Source: Prevotella sp. (GTDB lineage: Bacteria; Bacteroidota; Bacteroidia; Bacteroidales; Bacteroidaceae). Taken from it: a stretch of DNA of 64,000 nucleotides. Positions 48,722-56,901 of this stretch are shown here, piece after piece. The stretch spans positions 62,001 to 126,000 of the forward strand of contig JAFPME010000011.1 in assembly GCA_017402445.1 (NCBI GenBank). The letters run 5' to 3'. The stretch's first letter is position 1, and each line of letters starts with the position of its first letter. The position numbers and the translations under genes are program-made. The notes beneath the pieces were generated by a model, which saw only the letters and a list, made by a program, of their open reading frames with translations, searched no databases and was not told the DNA's origin.

Positions 48722-49369
48722 ATGCTCAAGAGTCATTTCTATACTGGCAAGCGAGAAGCTGGATGCGACGAGGCCGGACGGGGATGCCTGGCCGGCAGCG
48801 TCTATGCGGCTGCCGTCATTTTTCCAGAGGACTACCACAACGACGAGCTGAACGATTCGAAGCAGCTCACCGACCGTCGCCGCCACGCCCTGCGACCCAT
48901 CATCGAGCGCGACGCGCTGGCATGGGCCGTCGGCATCGTCAGCCCCGAAGAAATCGACCAAATCAACATTCTCAATGCGAGCTTCCTCGCCATGCACCGC
49001 GCGCTGGACCAGCTCGCCGTGCGGCCCGAAGCCATCATCGTGGACGGCAACCGCTTCACACCCTACCGCGACTGCGCTACGTCGGAACAGCTGCCGCACA
49101 CGTGCATCGTGAAAGGCGACGCCAAGTACCTCTCCATCGCTGCTGCCAGCATCCTGGCCAAGACGTGGCGCGACGACTACATGGACCGTCTGGCCGAGGA
49201 GTATCCGCAGTACGACTGGCAGAGCAACAAGGGCTACCCCACACGCAAGCACCGCGAAGCCATCCGCCGCTACGGCGTCACGCCCTACCACCGCCGCACG
49301 TACAACCTGCTTGGCGACGGTCAGCTGACGCTCGACTTCGACTTCTGTGACAGCGGTACGCAAACTTAG
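48722..49369 (+). CDS. rnhB: Ribonuclease HII
   Basis: 215 residues. RNase HII cuts the RNA strand of RNA-DNA hybrids and removes misincorporated ribonucleotides. The catalytic acidic residues are visible in [13 protein letters not shown] (Asp-Glu near residue 16-17), in VDGNRF and in [19 protein letters not shown], the signature second half with the active-site Asp. C-terminal [20 protein letters not shown] is also characteristic. The ATG at 48722 gives a short lead before the first motif ([14 protein letters not shown]). The WYL regulator begins 20 bases after its stop, so they may be co-transcribed. Confidence 0.95.
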   Translation: MLKSHFYTGKREAGCDEAGRGCLAGSVYAAAVIFPEDYHNDELNDSKQLTDRRRHALRPIIERDALAWAVGIVSPEEIDQINILNASFLAMHRALDQLAVRPEAIIVDGNRFTPYRDCATSEQLPHTCIVKGDAKYLSIAAASILAKTWRDDYMDRLAEEYPQYDWQSNKGYPTRKHREAIRRYGVTPYHRRTYNLLGDGQLTLDFDFCDSGTQT

Positions 49370-49389
49370 AACCTTTACTCCACATCCGC

Positions 49390-50307
49390 ATGAGGCACGA
49401 CAAACTGGAACGCGAGCTGGACATGATGCTCATGCTCACCGGAAACAGGACCCACACCATCGAACAGGTGTGCGAGCGGCTGTCTATCTCGCGCCGGAAC
49501 TTCTACTACTACATAGAGTTCTTCCGCGACTGCGGATTCTTCGTCGACAAGGTGAACGGCTGCTACACCATCGACCGCAACTCGCCTTTCTACAAGAAGC
49601 TGCTCGACCGCGTGTCGTTCACCGAGGAAGAGGCCATCGTCATGCAGCGGCTGGTGAACAGCGCCGACGAGAAGAACGCGCTCATCGAGCGTCTGCGGCA
49701 GAAACTGGCCAGCTTCTACGACCTGGACATCCTCGCACCCGAACAGGTGAGCGAAGCGCAGGCCCGCATTGTCAGCCAGTTGCACCACGCCATCAAGTAC
49801 AAGCAGATGTGCGTGCTGCGCTCCTACAGCTCGCCCCACGGGCAGAGCAGCCGCGACCGGCTGGTAGAACCGTTCCTGCTGATGAACAGCAACCGCGAGG
49901 TTCGCTGCTTCGAGCCTGCTTCGAACATGAACAAGACGTTCAAGTTGGCGCGCATGAACAGCGTTGACGTGCTCGACGACCACTGGCTCCACGAGTCGGA
50001 GCATCGACAGATGCACACCGACATCTTCATGTTCAGCGACGACCGTCAGATGCCGGTCACCCTGCGCCTGGGAACTCTCGCCTGCAACGTGCTGAAAGAG
50101 GAATATCCGGCCGCACGCACGCTCATCCGTCCCGACGGCGACCGCCACTGGCTGCTCCAGCTCAACGTGTGCAGCTACGCCGGTGTGGGCCGTTTCGTGC
50201 TCGGACTGTTCGAAGACATCGAGGTGCTGGGCGACGACGGTTTCCTGAAGTACCTCGACAACCGCATCCGCAACCTCCAGACATACATCAAACAAGAAAC
50301 GATATGA
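49390..50307 (+). CDS. WYL-domain transcriptional regulator
   Basis: 305 residues. N-terminal helix-turn-helix (HTIEQVCERLSISRRNFYYY then FRDCGFFVDKVNGCYTIDRN) and a C-terminal WYL-type domain at about 140-300 (VLRSYSSPHGQSSRDRLVEP, FLLMNSNREVRCFEPA, FKLARMNSVDVLDD). WYL domains sense small ligands or nucleic acid ends and regulate local genes. Its stop overlaps the ATG of the M6 protease by four bases (ATGA), so the two are translationally coupled, and the protease is the first candidate target or at least a partner. It follows rnhB closely. Confidence 0.88.
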   Translation: MRHDKLERELDMMLMLTGNRTHTIEQVCERLSISRRNFYYYIEFFRDCGFFVDKVNGCYTIDRNSPFYKKLLDRVSFTEEEAIVMQRLVNSADEKNALIERLRQKLASFYDLDILAPEQVSEAQARIVSQLHHAIKYKQMCVLRSYSSPHGQSSRDRLVEPFLLMNSNREVRCFEPASNMNKTFKLARMNSVDVLDDHWLHESEHRQMHTDIFMFSDDRQMPVTLRLGTLACNVLKEEYPAARTLIRPDGDRHWLLQLNVCSYAGVGRFVLGLFEDIEVLGDDGFLKYLDNRIRNLQTYIKQETI

Positions 50308-52436
50308 AAAAAATTCTACTCTCTCTGTTGCTCTTTTCAGCAGCACTGACAGCATGGAGCATACCGGCCAGACCCGGACAGTGGCGAACCATCACGCTCA
50401 CTGACGGCACACAGATACGCGCCGAGCTGGTTGGCGACGAGCACATGCACTTCTGGCAGGGCGAAGACGGGACCTGCTACGTGGAACGCCAGGACCGGCG
50501 CTTCGAGCGCACCGACCGTGAACAGCTGGTTGCCAAGGCCGAAAGCCGCCGTGCCAAGCGCGAACAGCCGTCGCAAAGCGGACCGCAAGCCCTGAAAATC
50601 CCCATCGGCGGCGACCACCAACCGTACGAAGGCTCGAAGAAAGGCATCATCATCATGGTGGATTTCCAGAACAAACAGTTCCAGACGGCGCACGACCAGC
50701 CGCTCTTCGACAAAGTGGCCAACAAGGAGAACTACAAGGAAGGCCAGTTCTTCGGCAGCGTGCACGACTACTTCTATGCGCAGAGCAAGGGAGTGTTCGA
50801 CCTGACGTTCGACGTCATAGGGCCCATCATGATGAAGGAGAACTACCAGTACTACGGGAAAGGTGACGACGTGAACATCGGCGACATGGTCGTCGAGGCG
50901 TGCCTCGCTGCCGACAGTCTGGTGAACTTCGCCGACTACGACTGGGACGGCGACGGCTTCGTGGACCAGGTCTTCTTCCTCTATGCGGGCAAAGGAGAGG
51001 CCGACGGCGGCGACAGGAACACCATCTGGCCACACGAATGGGAGCTGCGGGTGACCAATTACGGCAAGACGCTGCAGCTCGACGGCGTGACCATCGACAC
51101 CTACGCCTGCGGTTGCGAGCTCAACGGCTTGGGCGAGCTGAACGGTCCGGGCACCATCTGCCACGAGTTCTCGCACTGTCTGGGCCTGCCCGACATGTAC
51201 GACACGAGGGGAAGCAACTTCGGAATGGGCACATGGTCCATCATGGACAAGGGCTGCTACAACGACTACGGCTACCGACCGGCGGGCTACACCAGCTACG
51301 AACGCATGTACTGCGGATGGCTGGAGCCCATCGAACTGGGCAACGATGACACGTACGTGGACTTCATGGCGCCCTTGGGCGAGGACGGCGACGCCTACAT
51401 ATTGCGCAACAGCGGCAACGACAACGAATACTACCTGCTGGAAAACCGGCAAAAGACGGGCTGGGACGCCCATCTGGCAGGTTCGGGACTGCTCATGATA
51501 CACGTGGACTTCGACCCGAACGTGTGGCAATACAACTGCGTGAACGCCATTGACTACTACTACGACTCGCGCTACAACCGCTTCAAGAACGACCATCAGC
51601 GCTGCACACTGCTGCATGCCGACGACAGCGACACGAAATACTCGGAGAGCGGCGACGCCTATCCGTTCAAAAACAACAACAGCATCACCAAGGACACGTC
51701 GCCTGCCGCCTTCTGGTACAACAACACAGCCCAGGGCAACAAGACATTCGACCAGGAGATCAACGACATCAAGCGCCAAGAATACGGCGCCATCAGCTTC
51801 AGCTACAGGGCGGGATTCGTTGAGAGCGACGTCGTCACGAGCCATACTGACACCCTCTTCGTGGAGACATTCAACAACTGCGACCAGCGAGGCGGCAACG
51901 ACGACCTCTGGGCCGGGACCATCGGCATCGGCGACTTCAAACCCGACTACCAACAGTGGAAATGCGACTACGCGCGAGGCGGCGACCGCTGCGCCCGCAT
52001 CGGCTCCATCACAAAGGAGGCTCCGCTCACTTCGCCCTTCATGCAGATGGACGGCAGCTCGTACACCGTGAGCTTCCGCGCCGCGCCGTGGTTCAAAGAG
52101 TCGGCCCAGATGGTGTTGAAGGTGATGTCGCGCAAGCACGTGCTGCAGTGCGACACGCTTCCTGTCATGACTGCCGAGCAGTGGAACGACTATGAAGTGG
52201 AGGTGACGAGCGACGAAATAGTGGCGCTGGAGTTCTCGTCGACGAAGAAGCGCTTCTTCATTGACGAAGTGAAGGTCTACAAACCGATACCGTCGGCCAT
52301 CCGCAACGTCGGCGCAGAGCAACGGACGGCGCGCCGCAAGGGCATCTACAGCCTGAACGGCCAGTGGCTCGGCACGGACATCGCTCCCCTGCCGCGCGGC
52401 ATCTATATCGTCGACGGCCGCAAGGTGGTGAAATAG
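50304..52436 (+). CDS. M6-family secreted metalloprotease, copy 3
   Basis: 710 residues starting at the ATG that overlaps the WYL stop (MKKILLSLLLFSAALTAWS, a good signal peptide). The domain order matches copies 1 and 2: IPARPGQWRTITLTDGTQIR then LVGDEHMHFWQGEDGTCY, basic linker ESRRAKREQPSQ, FADYDWDGDGFVDQVFFLYA, the zinc site HEFSHCLGLPD (His287 onwards), FGMGTWSIMDKG, YYLLENRQKTGWDAHLAGSG. The C-terminal sandwich is related to that of copy 1 (RGGDRCARIGS against GGDRCARVGN there). It ends RKGIYSLNGQWLGTD then RGIYIVDGRKVVK, a sorting-type tail. Closed by a strong terminator. Confidence 0.9.
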   Translation: MKKILLSLLLFSAALTAWSIPARPGQWRTITLTDGTQIRAELVGDEHMHFWQGEDGTCYVERQDRRFERTDREQLVAKAESRRAKREQPSQSGPQALKIPIGGDHQPYEGSKKGIIIMVDFQNKQFQTAHDQPLFDKVANKENYKEGQFFGSVHDYFYAQSKGVFDLTFDVIGPIMMKENYQYYGKGDDVNIGDMVVEACLAADSLVNFADYDWDGDGFVDQVFFLYAGKGEADGGDRNTIWPHEWELRVTNYGKTLQLDGVTIDTYACGCELNGLGELNGPGTICHEFSHCLGLPDMYDTRGSNFGMGTWSIMDKGCYNDYGYRPAGYTSYERMYCGWLEPIELGNDDTYVDFMAPLGEDGDAYILRNSGNDNEYYLLENRQKTGWDAHLAGSGLLMIHVDFDPNVWQYNCVNAIDYYYDSRYNRFKNDHQRCTLLHADDSDTKYSESGDAYPFKNNNSITKDTSPAAFWYNNTAQGNKTFDQEINDIKRQEYGAISFSYRAGFVESDVVTSHTDTLFVETFNNCDQRGGNDDLWAGTIGIGDFKPDYQQWKCDYARGGDRCARIGSITKEAPLTSPFMQMDGSSYTVSFRAAPWFKESAQMVLKVMSRKHVLQCDTLPVMTAEQWNDYEVEVTSDEIVALEFSSTKKRFFIDEVKVYKPIPSAIRNVGAEQRTARRKGIYSLNGQWLGTDIAPLPRGIYIVDGRKVVK

Positions 52437-52455
52437 CCGCTGACTGCATGCCAGG

Positions 52456-52499
52456 AAAAAGGGTAGCCCCGACCGTAGTTGGTCAGGGCTACCCTTTTT
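52456..52499. terminator. Bidirectional terminator between the M6 protease and the hybrid regulator
   Basis: Arms AAAAAGGGTAGCCC (52456-52469) and GGGCTACCCTTTTT (52486-52499) are a perfect 14-base match, with more pairing inside (GACC/GGTC). The A-run and T-run let it work on both strands. The stop codon of the minus-strand regulator (52489-52491) lies inside the stem. Confidence 0.93.
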
Positions 52500-55400
52500 G
52501 ATGATCTTTTACCTCGGACGGAAGGATGCCGAACTCGCGCTTGAACAGTTCCCTGAAGTGGGCCATCTGGTTGAACCCCGTCATCAGGGCGGCCTCGCTG
52601 ACGTTGTAGTCGCTGCTTTCGAGCAACCGGTAGCAGTGCTGTAGCCGTTTTTTCCGGATGTATTCCTTGGCCGTCATGCCTGTGAGTGCCTTCACCTTGC
52701 GGTAGAATGTGGAGTGACTCATGTTCATCTTGTCCGTCATGAAGGTCATGTCCAGGTCCTCGAGGGTGATGTTTTCTTCGATGACGCGGTTCAGACGGTC
52801 TATGAACTCGCGGTCCAGACGGTTCATCTGAGGCTCGCTGGGACCTGAATCGGCCGGGGCGGTGGGCTGCCGGTGGCCGTCGGCAGGCGTCCTGACGTCC
52901 ATGGGCAACTGTCTCGACGCTATGATTTCGGCCAGCCGACGCCTGTTAGCCAGCAGGTTCTGGATGCGACTGCCTAACAGCTTGGCACTGAAGGGCTTCG
53001 TCAGGTACGAGTCGGCTCCGCTGTCGTAGCCCTCTTCCTTGTCCTCGACGCTGTCCTTGGCCGTGAGCAGGATGATGGGAATGTGGCAGGTGCGTATGTC
53101 GTCCTTCAGCGTCCGCGTCAGTTCGATGCCGTTCATGCGCGGCATCATGATGTCGCAGACGATGATGTCGGGCATTTCGCGGCGTGCCACCTCCAGTCCT
53201 TCCTGTCCGTTGGCAGCCTGGCAGATGCGGAAATCCTCGCAGAAGGAGTCGGCGATGTACTGCCGGATGTCGGCATTGTCCTCGACGACAAGCAAGACGG
53301 GCAGCTGCGGCGGTTGTTCGGTCGGCTCTTCGCCACTTTCGTTGCGCGTCGGTTCGACGGAATCCTCCTTGTGGAGTGCGTTCGGATAGGTGTTGACAGT
53401 GTCGAGCAGCAGCGTGAACCGGCTGCCCTTGCCGAGCGTGCTGTCCACGTGGAGCTGCGCTTCGTGCAGGACGGCGAGCGACTTCACCAGTGCCAGTCCG
53501 ATGCCCGTGCCCGAAGCCTGATGCTTTCCGGCCGCCTGGTAGTAGCGTTCGAAGACGTGCGGCAGCGCCTCTGGTGCTATTCCGTAGCCTGTATCGGTGA
53601 CGGAGATAGCGATGTGCTGCCCGTTGTCGGGACTTTTCACATCGATGGTGATGGTCCCCTGCTCTGTATATTTCACCGCGTTCGAGAGCAGGTTGTTCAT
53701 GATGGTGGTGATGACCTCCGAGTCGAAGAACACGGGCGGCAGGTGATCATCCACGTTGAGAACGGTCTCTACGCTCGGGTTGCGGTTCAGTTCCTGGAAG
53801 TTCAGGCCGATTTCGCGCACGAAATCGCCCACGTTGCCACGCGCCACGGTGAGCCGCCGGTTCTGCGTTTCGGTCTTACGGAACTCCAGGATGCCGTTGA
53901 TGAGATTGCGCAGGCGCTCTGCGTTGGTGAAGATGGAACCCACACGGCGGCGGTAGTGCTGCGACAGTCGGCTGTCGTCCTTCAGGTCTTCAAGTGGTCC
54001 GAGAATGAGAGTGAGCGGTGTGCGCAGTTCGTGGGCCACATTGGTGAAGAAGCGCAGCCTCTCCTCGTTGAGTTCCTGTCGCTGCATGTTTTCCTGTTTC
54101 TCCAGTTCGAGCGAGTTCTGCAGCACTAACTTTCGCTTGTAAAGACGGAAAAGGTACCAGACGACGGCTGCTGCCAGCAACGCGTAGAGGGTGTAGGCCC
54201 ACCATGAGAGCCAGAAGGGCGGCGCGATGTAGAGCTGCTGCCTTGTGATGCTGGCCTGCTGCCAGTCCTGTATCTTCAGTTTGGCACGCACCTCGAAGGT
54301 GTAATGTCCGGGAGGGAGGCTACGGAACACCACTTCGGCATCCTCGCCGACGGGGAACCACACGTCGCTCAGTCCCAACATGCGGTAGGAGAACTCGACG
54401 TCGTTCATCAGTGCATGGTCGGAAACGGCGAAGGAGAACCTCAGCGTGTTGTGCTGATAGTTGGTACGGATGACGCCTTTGGCATCGGGTACGACGAGTA
54501 TGGGGTCATACCCTTCGTTGGTCGGAGTGAAGAGCTCGCAGCGTGCTATCTTCACTTGCAGTCCGTCGTTCACGGGAGCGTGCCCCGTGTCGTCCGGATT
54601 GAAGAGATAGACGCCTCCGGGCGAACCGAACGCGATGAGCCCTTGGCCGGTCTGCGCCACTGACCCGACGACGAATCCGCCAATGGCGATGTCACCCTGC
54701 ATGTTGTAGTTATAGAATCTCTTGCCGTTTGCATCGAAACAGGCGATGCCGGTGTAGGTACTGGCCCAGATGCGGCCGCGCTTGTCCTGCGCAATGGCTC
54801 TGACATGGTTGTCGGAGAGTCCCTGCTGCGCGTTGAACACCTCGATGTTCTTCAGCGTCGCCACGTCGGGCACGTGCACCAACCCCTCGTTTGTACCTAA
54901 CCAGATGTCTCCGCGCCTGCCGCGCAGGGCCTGGTTGATGTTATTCGAGGGCAAGCCGTTGCGCATGGTGAGCGGTTTCGCCGTCATGGTCTGCTGGTTC
55001 AGGACCACGGCCCCGGCGCCTTGTGTCGTGATGAACAGCTGATGATCGGTCAGACGGATGATGCTCGTTACAGGAGCTTTGCGGATGAGCTGGTCTATCT
55101 GGCTCTCGGTGCTGATCCGTCCGTGGTCGTAGATACACAATCCGTGTTCGCTTCCTATCCATATACGGCCGTCGGTGTCTTCAAAGAAAGAGTGTGTGTC
55201 GGCGGCACCGTGACCGATATCGATGGGTTCAAAGGTGTGTGTACGGACGTTGAAGCGCACCACGCCTTCGTCTTCCATGCCCAACCAGACGTAGCCCTGG
55301 CTGTCGGCCATCAGACAACGGGGGAACGAATGGAGCCGGTTGCGCATGTTGTTGATGCGCCACTCGCCCTCCAGCCGGCCCGCCGACCACAGGCTGAGCT

Positions 55401-56610
55401 CGTCCTCACTGCCCACCCACAGACGGCCCGCGCCGTCGTTGCCCACGGCATAGGTTCGTTTCTGACGGTTGAACTGGTCGAAGTAAGGCAGCCGATGGAG
55501 AAAAGGCTTCCGGCTGCCGATGAAATCGAGCCCCGTGCTGTGGCATCCTATCCAGATGTTGCCGTAGTTGTCGCGGAGAATGCTGCGCGTGTTGTTCGAC
55601 GACAGGACGAACCGTGGCTCGCTGCCGAAGTGGAGCCGCCCCTGACGCAGCATGTGGTCTACCTCCCGGAGGCTGAGTGTGCAGATGCCGCCGACGTCCA
55701 TGGCCACCCATAAGCTCTCGTCGGGCATCTCCTTAATGTCGAAGACGTTGTCGTCGAAGTCCTGGCCCTGGTGCTCCACCTGGCTGAACGTACCTCGAAG
55801 TGGGTCGTAGAGTGCCAGTCCATGGTCGGTTCCCACCCAGATGTTGCCGCGACTGTCGCGGAATATCTTCCGCACATTGTTACCCGGAAGACTTGTCTCG
55901 TCGCCTTCGACGTGCACAAAGGAGCGCATCACCTTTGCCGTAGGCGTTCCGTCACCGCGCTCCTTCCCTCCCCCCTGGGGGTGTTGGAGGGTGGCTGGAG
56001 TCTTGCTGACGCTGAAAAGGGTCATGCCGTCGTGCGAATGGCCCACATAGAGGTGCCCCTGACCGTCGTCGAGCACACAACGGCTGCCCACGGTCTTTTC
56101 CAGACGCACGTTCGTCAGACGGTTCTGCCCGCTGTCAAACCACTGCAGACGGCCGTTCCCGAACAAGAGCCACATGCCTCCGGCCTGACGACGGGCAATA
56201 TCGGCCAAACCGTAGACCACCAATGAGTCGCCGATGAGCTGGTGAACGAAAATGCCGCGGGCGCAATCGTAGACAGACAGACTCGCTTCCGTGCCGACAA
56301 GCAGCTGGTTGCTGTTCTCGTCGTAGAAGAGTGAGAGGATCTTGTCGTTGTATCGGAGTCCCGACTCTTGTTTCTGTGAGGTACTTTTCTTGAAAACGGT
56401 ACAAGTGAACCCGGCAATACGGTTCAGTCCTGACTCTGTTCCCACCCAGACATAGCCGTCGCCGTCGAGCGCCAAGGCTGTCACAAAATTGTTCGACAGC
56501 GCTTTTTCCGCACCGAAATGCTTATCGGCCTGTATCATCTGGCCTGCCATCGGCGAACAGGACAGCACGAACAGAATCATCAGAATGCCCAGTCGTTGTT
56601 TCATATTCAT
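52489..56610 (-). CDS. Hybrid two-component system regulator (HTCS)
   Basis: 1373 residues from the ATG at 56610 (or two codons later); the frame is open further upstream, but the promoter box at 56731-56739 sits there. Order: signal peptide (MNMKQRLGILMILFVLSC), periplasmic propeller repeats (DGDGYVWVGTESGLNRI, DSRGNIWVGTDHGLALY, EDTDGRIWIGSEHGLCIY and more), Y_Y_Y domain (VEFSYRMLGLSDVWFPVGED), one membrane segment at about 793-813, histidine kinase with FFTNVAHELRTPLTLILG (His860), ATPase, receiver with IIVCDIMMPRMNG (Asp near 1153), and a C-terminal AraC-type helix-turn-helix (YNVSEAALMTGFNQMAHFRE). All functional parts look intact. It is divergent from SusC at 56902, the expected target. 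A GC-rich palindrome within the propeller coding region is odd (55965-56000). Confidence 0.94.
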   Translation of the reverse strand: MNMKQRLGILMILFVLSCSPMAGQMIQADKHFGAEKALSNNFVTALALDGDGYVWVGTESGLNRIAGFTCTVFKKSTSQKQESGLRYNDKILSLFYDENSNQLLVGTEASLSVYDCARGIFVHQLIGDSLVVYGLADIARRQAGGMWLLFGNGRLQWFDSGQNRLTNVRLEKTVGSRCVLDDGQGHLYVGHSHDGMTLFSVSKTPATLQHPQGGGKERGDGTPTAKVMRSFVHVEGDETSLPGNNVRKIFRDSRGNIWVGTDHGLALYDPLRGTFSQVEHQGQDFDDNVFDIKEMPDESLWVAMDVGGICTLSLREVDHMLRQGRLHFGSEPRFVLSSNNTRSILRDNYGNIWIGCHSTGLDFIGSRKPFLHRLPYFDQFNRQKRTYAVGNDGAGRLWVGSEDELSLWSAGRLEGEWRINNMRNRLHSFPRCLMADSQGYVWLGMEDEGVVRFNVRTHTFEPIDIGHGAADTHSFFEDTDGRIWIGSEHGLCIYDHGRISTESQIDQLIRKAPVTSIIRLTDHQLFITTQGAGAVVLNQQTMTAKPLTMRNGLPSNNINQALRGRRGDIWLGTNEGLVHVPDVATLKNIEVFNAQQGLSDNHVRAIAQDKRGRIWASTYTGIACFDANGKRFYNYNMQGDIAIGGFVVGSVAQTGQGLIAFGSPGGVYLFNPDDTGHAPVNDGLQVKIARCELFTPTNEGYDPILVVPDAKGVIRTNYQHNTLRFSFAVSDHALMNDVEFSYRMLGLSDVWFPVGEDAEVVFRSLPPGHYTFEVRAKLKIQDWQQASITRQQLYIAPPFWLSWWAYTLYALLAAAVVWYLFRLYKRKLVLQNSLELEKQENMQRQELNEERLRFFTNVAHELRTPLTLILGPLEDLKDDSRLSQHYRRRVGSIFTNAERLRNLINGILEFRKTETQNRRLTVARGNVGDFVREIGLNFQELNRNPSVETVLNVDDHLPPVFFDSEVITTIMNNLLSNAVKYTEQGTITIDVKSPDNGQHIAISVTDTGYGIAPEALPHVFERYYQAAGKHQASGTGIGLALVKSLAVLHEAQLHVDSTLGKGSRFTLLLDTVNTYPNALHKEDSVEPTRNESGEEPTEQPPQLPVLLVVEDNADIRQYIADSFCEDFRICQAANGQEGLEVARREMPDIIVCDIMMPRMNGIELTRTLKDDIRTCHIPIILLTAKDSVEDKEEGYDSGADSYLTKPFSAKLLGSRIQNLLANRRRLAEIIASRQLPMDVRTPADGHRQPTAPADSGPSEPQMNRLDREFIDRLNRVIEENITLEDLDMTFMTDKMNMSHSTFYRKVKALTGMTAKEYIRKKRLQHCYRLLESSDYNVSEAALMTGFNQMAHFRELFKREFGILPSEVKDHQKG
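55965..56000. repeat. GC-rich palindromic element inside the HTCS coding sequence
   Basis: Plus-strand CCCTCCCCCCTGGGGGTG with flanking GGAGGGTGG, that is CCCCC/GGGGG around CT with further C/G complementarity. It adds about 12-15 residues of poor propeller character to the protein (LQHPQGGGKERGDGTP). Similar composition to the element at 60037-60102; REP-like by appearance only. Confidence 0.55.
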
Positions 56611-56620
56611 CTTTCTCTTT

Positions 56621-56670
56621 TTTGCAGGCAAGCCCTCGCTTCTCTCAGGCAAAGCCGCGCCTCCTGCAAA
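56621..56670. repeat. Element with 8-base inverted ends in the HTCS 5' leader
   Basis: TTTGCAGG (56621-56628) is complementary to CCTGCAAA (56663-56670). Inside, CAGGCAAGCC (56625-56634) and CAGGCAAAGCC (56646-56656) form a direct repeat. It lies between the HTCS promoter box and its start codon, so it is transcribed and could fold in the leader RNA. Confidence 0.6.
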
Positions 56671-56730
56671 CATGAAATCATTAAGGTTGAGTAAACTGCG
56701 ACACCGTCGCAGTCCAAGCGGATACCTGTT

Positions 56731-56739
56731 GCAAATATA
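56731..56739 (-). promoter_or_regulatory. -7 box of the HTCS gene
   Basis: TATATTTGC on the minus strand, about 120 bases before the ATG at 56610. No TTTG at standard spacing. Confidence 0.6.
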
Positions 56740-56847
56740 CATATAAATAAGGTAAAGACATCAGCGACGTGGTCTTTTTTTTGCACCTGACGGAATTCTG
56801 TACGCTGATTGACGATTTTCTGAACCGTCCTCTTCTTCATTTCTTAC

Positions 56848-56856
56848 TACCTTTGC
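56848..56856 (+). promoter_or_regulatory. -7 box of the HTCS-linked SusC/D operon
   Basis: TACCTTTGC, 45 bases before the SusC ATG. There is no TTTG at 19-21 bases upstream, as expected if the divergent HTCS protein activates it; its binding site would lie within 56743-56847. Confidence 0.65.
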
Positions 56857-56901
56857 ACCCAGAAATATATAACGTAATAACTAACTAAATAGCTAAAACG
56901 A

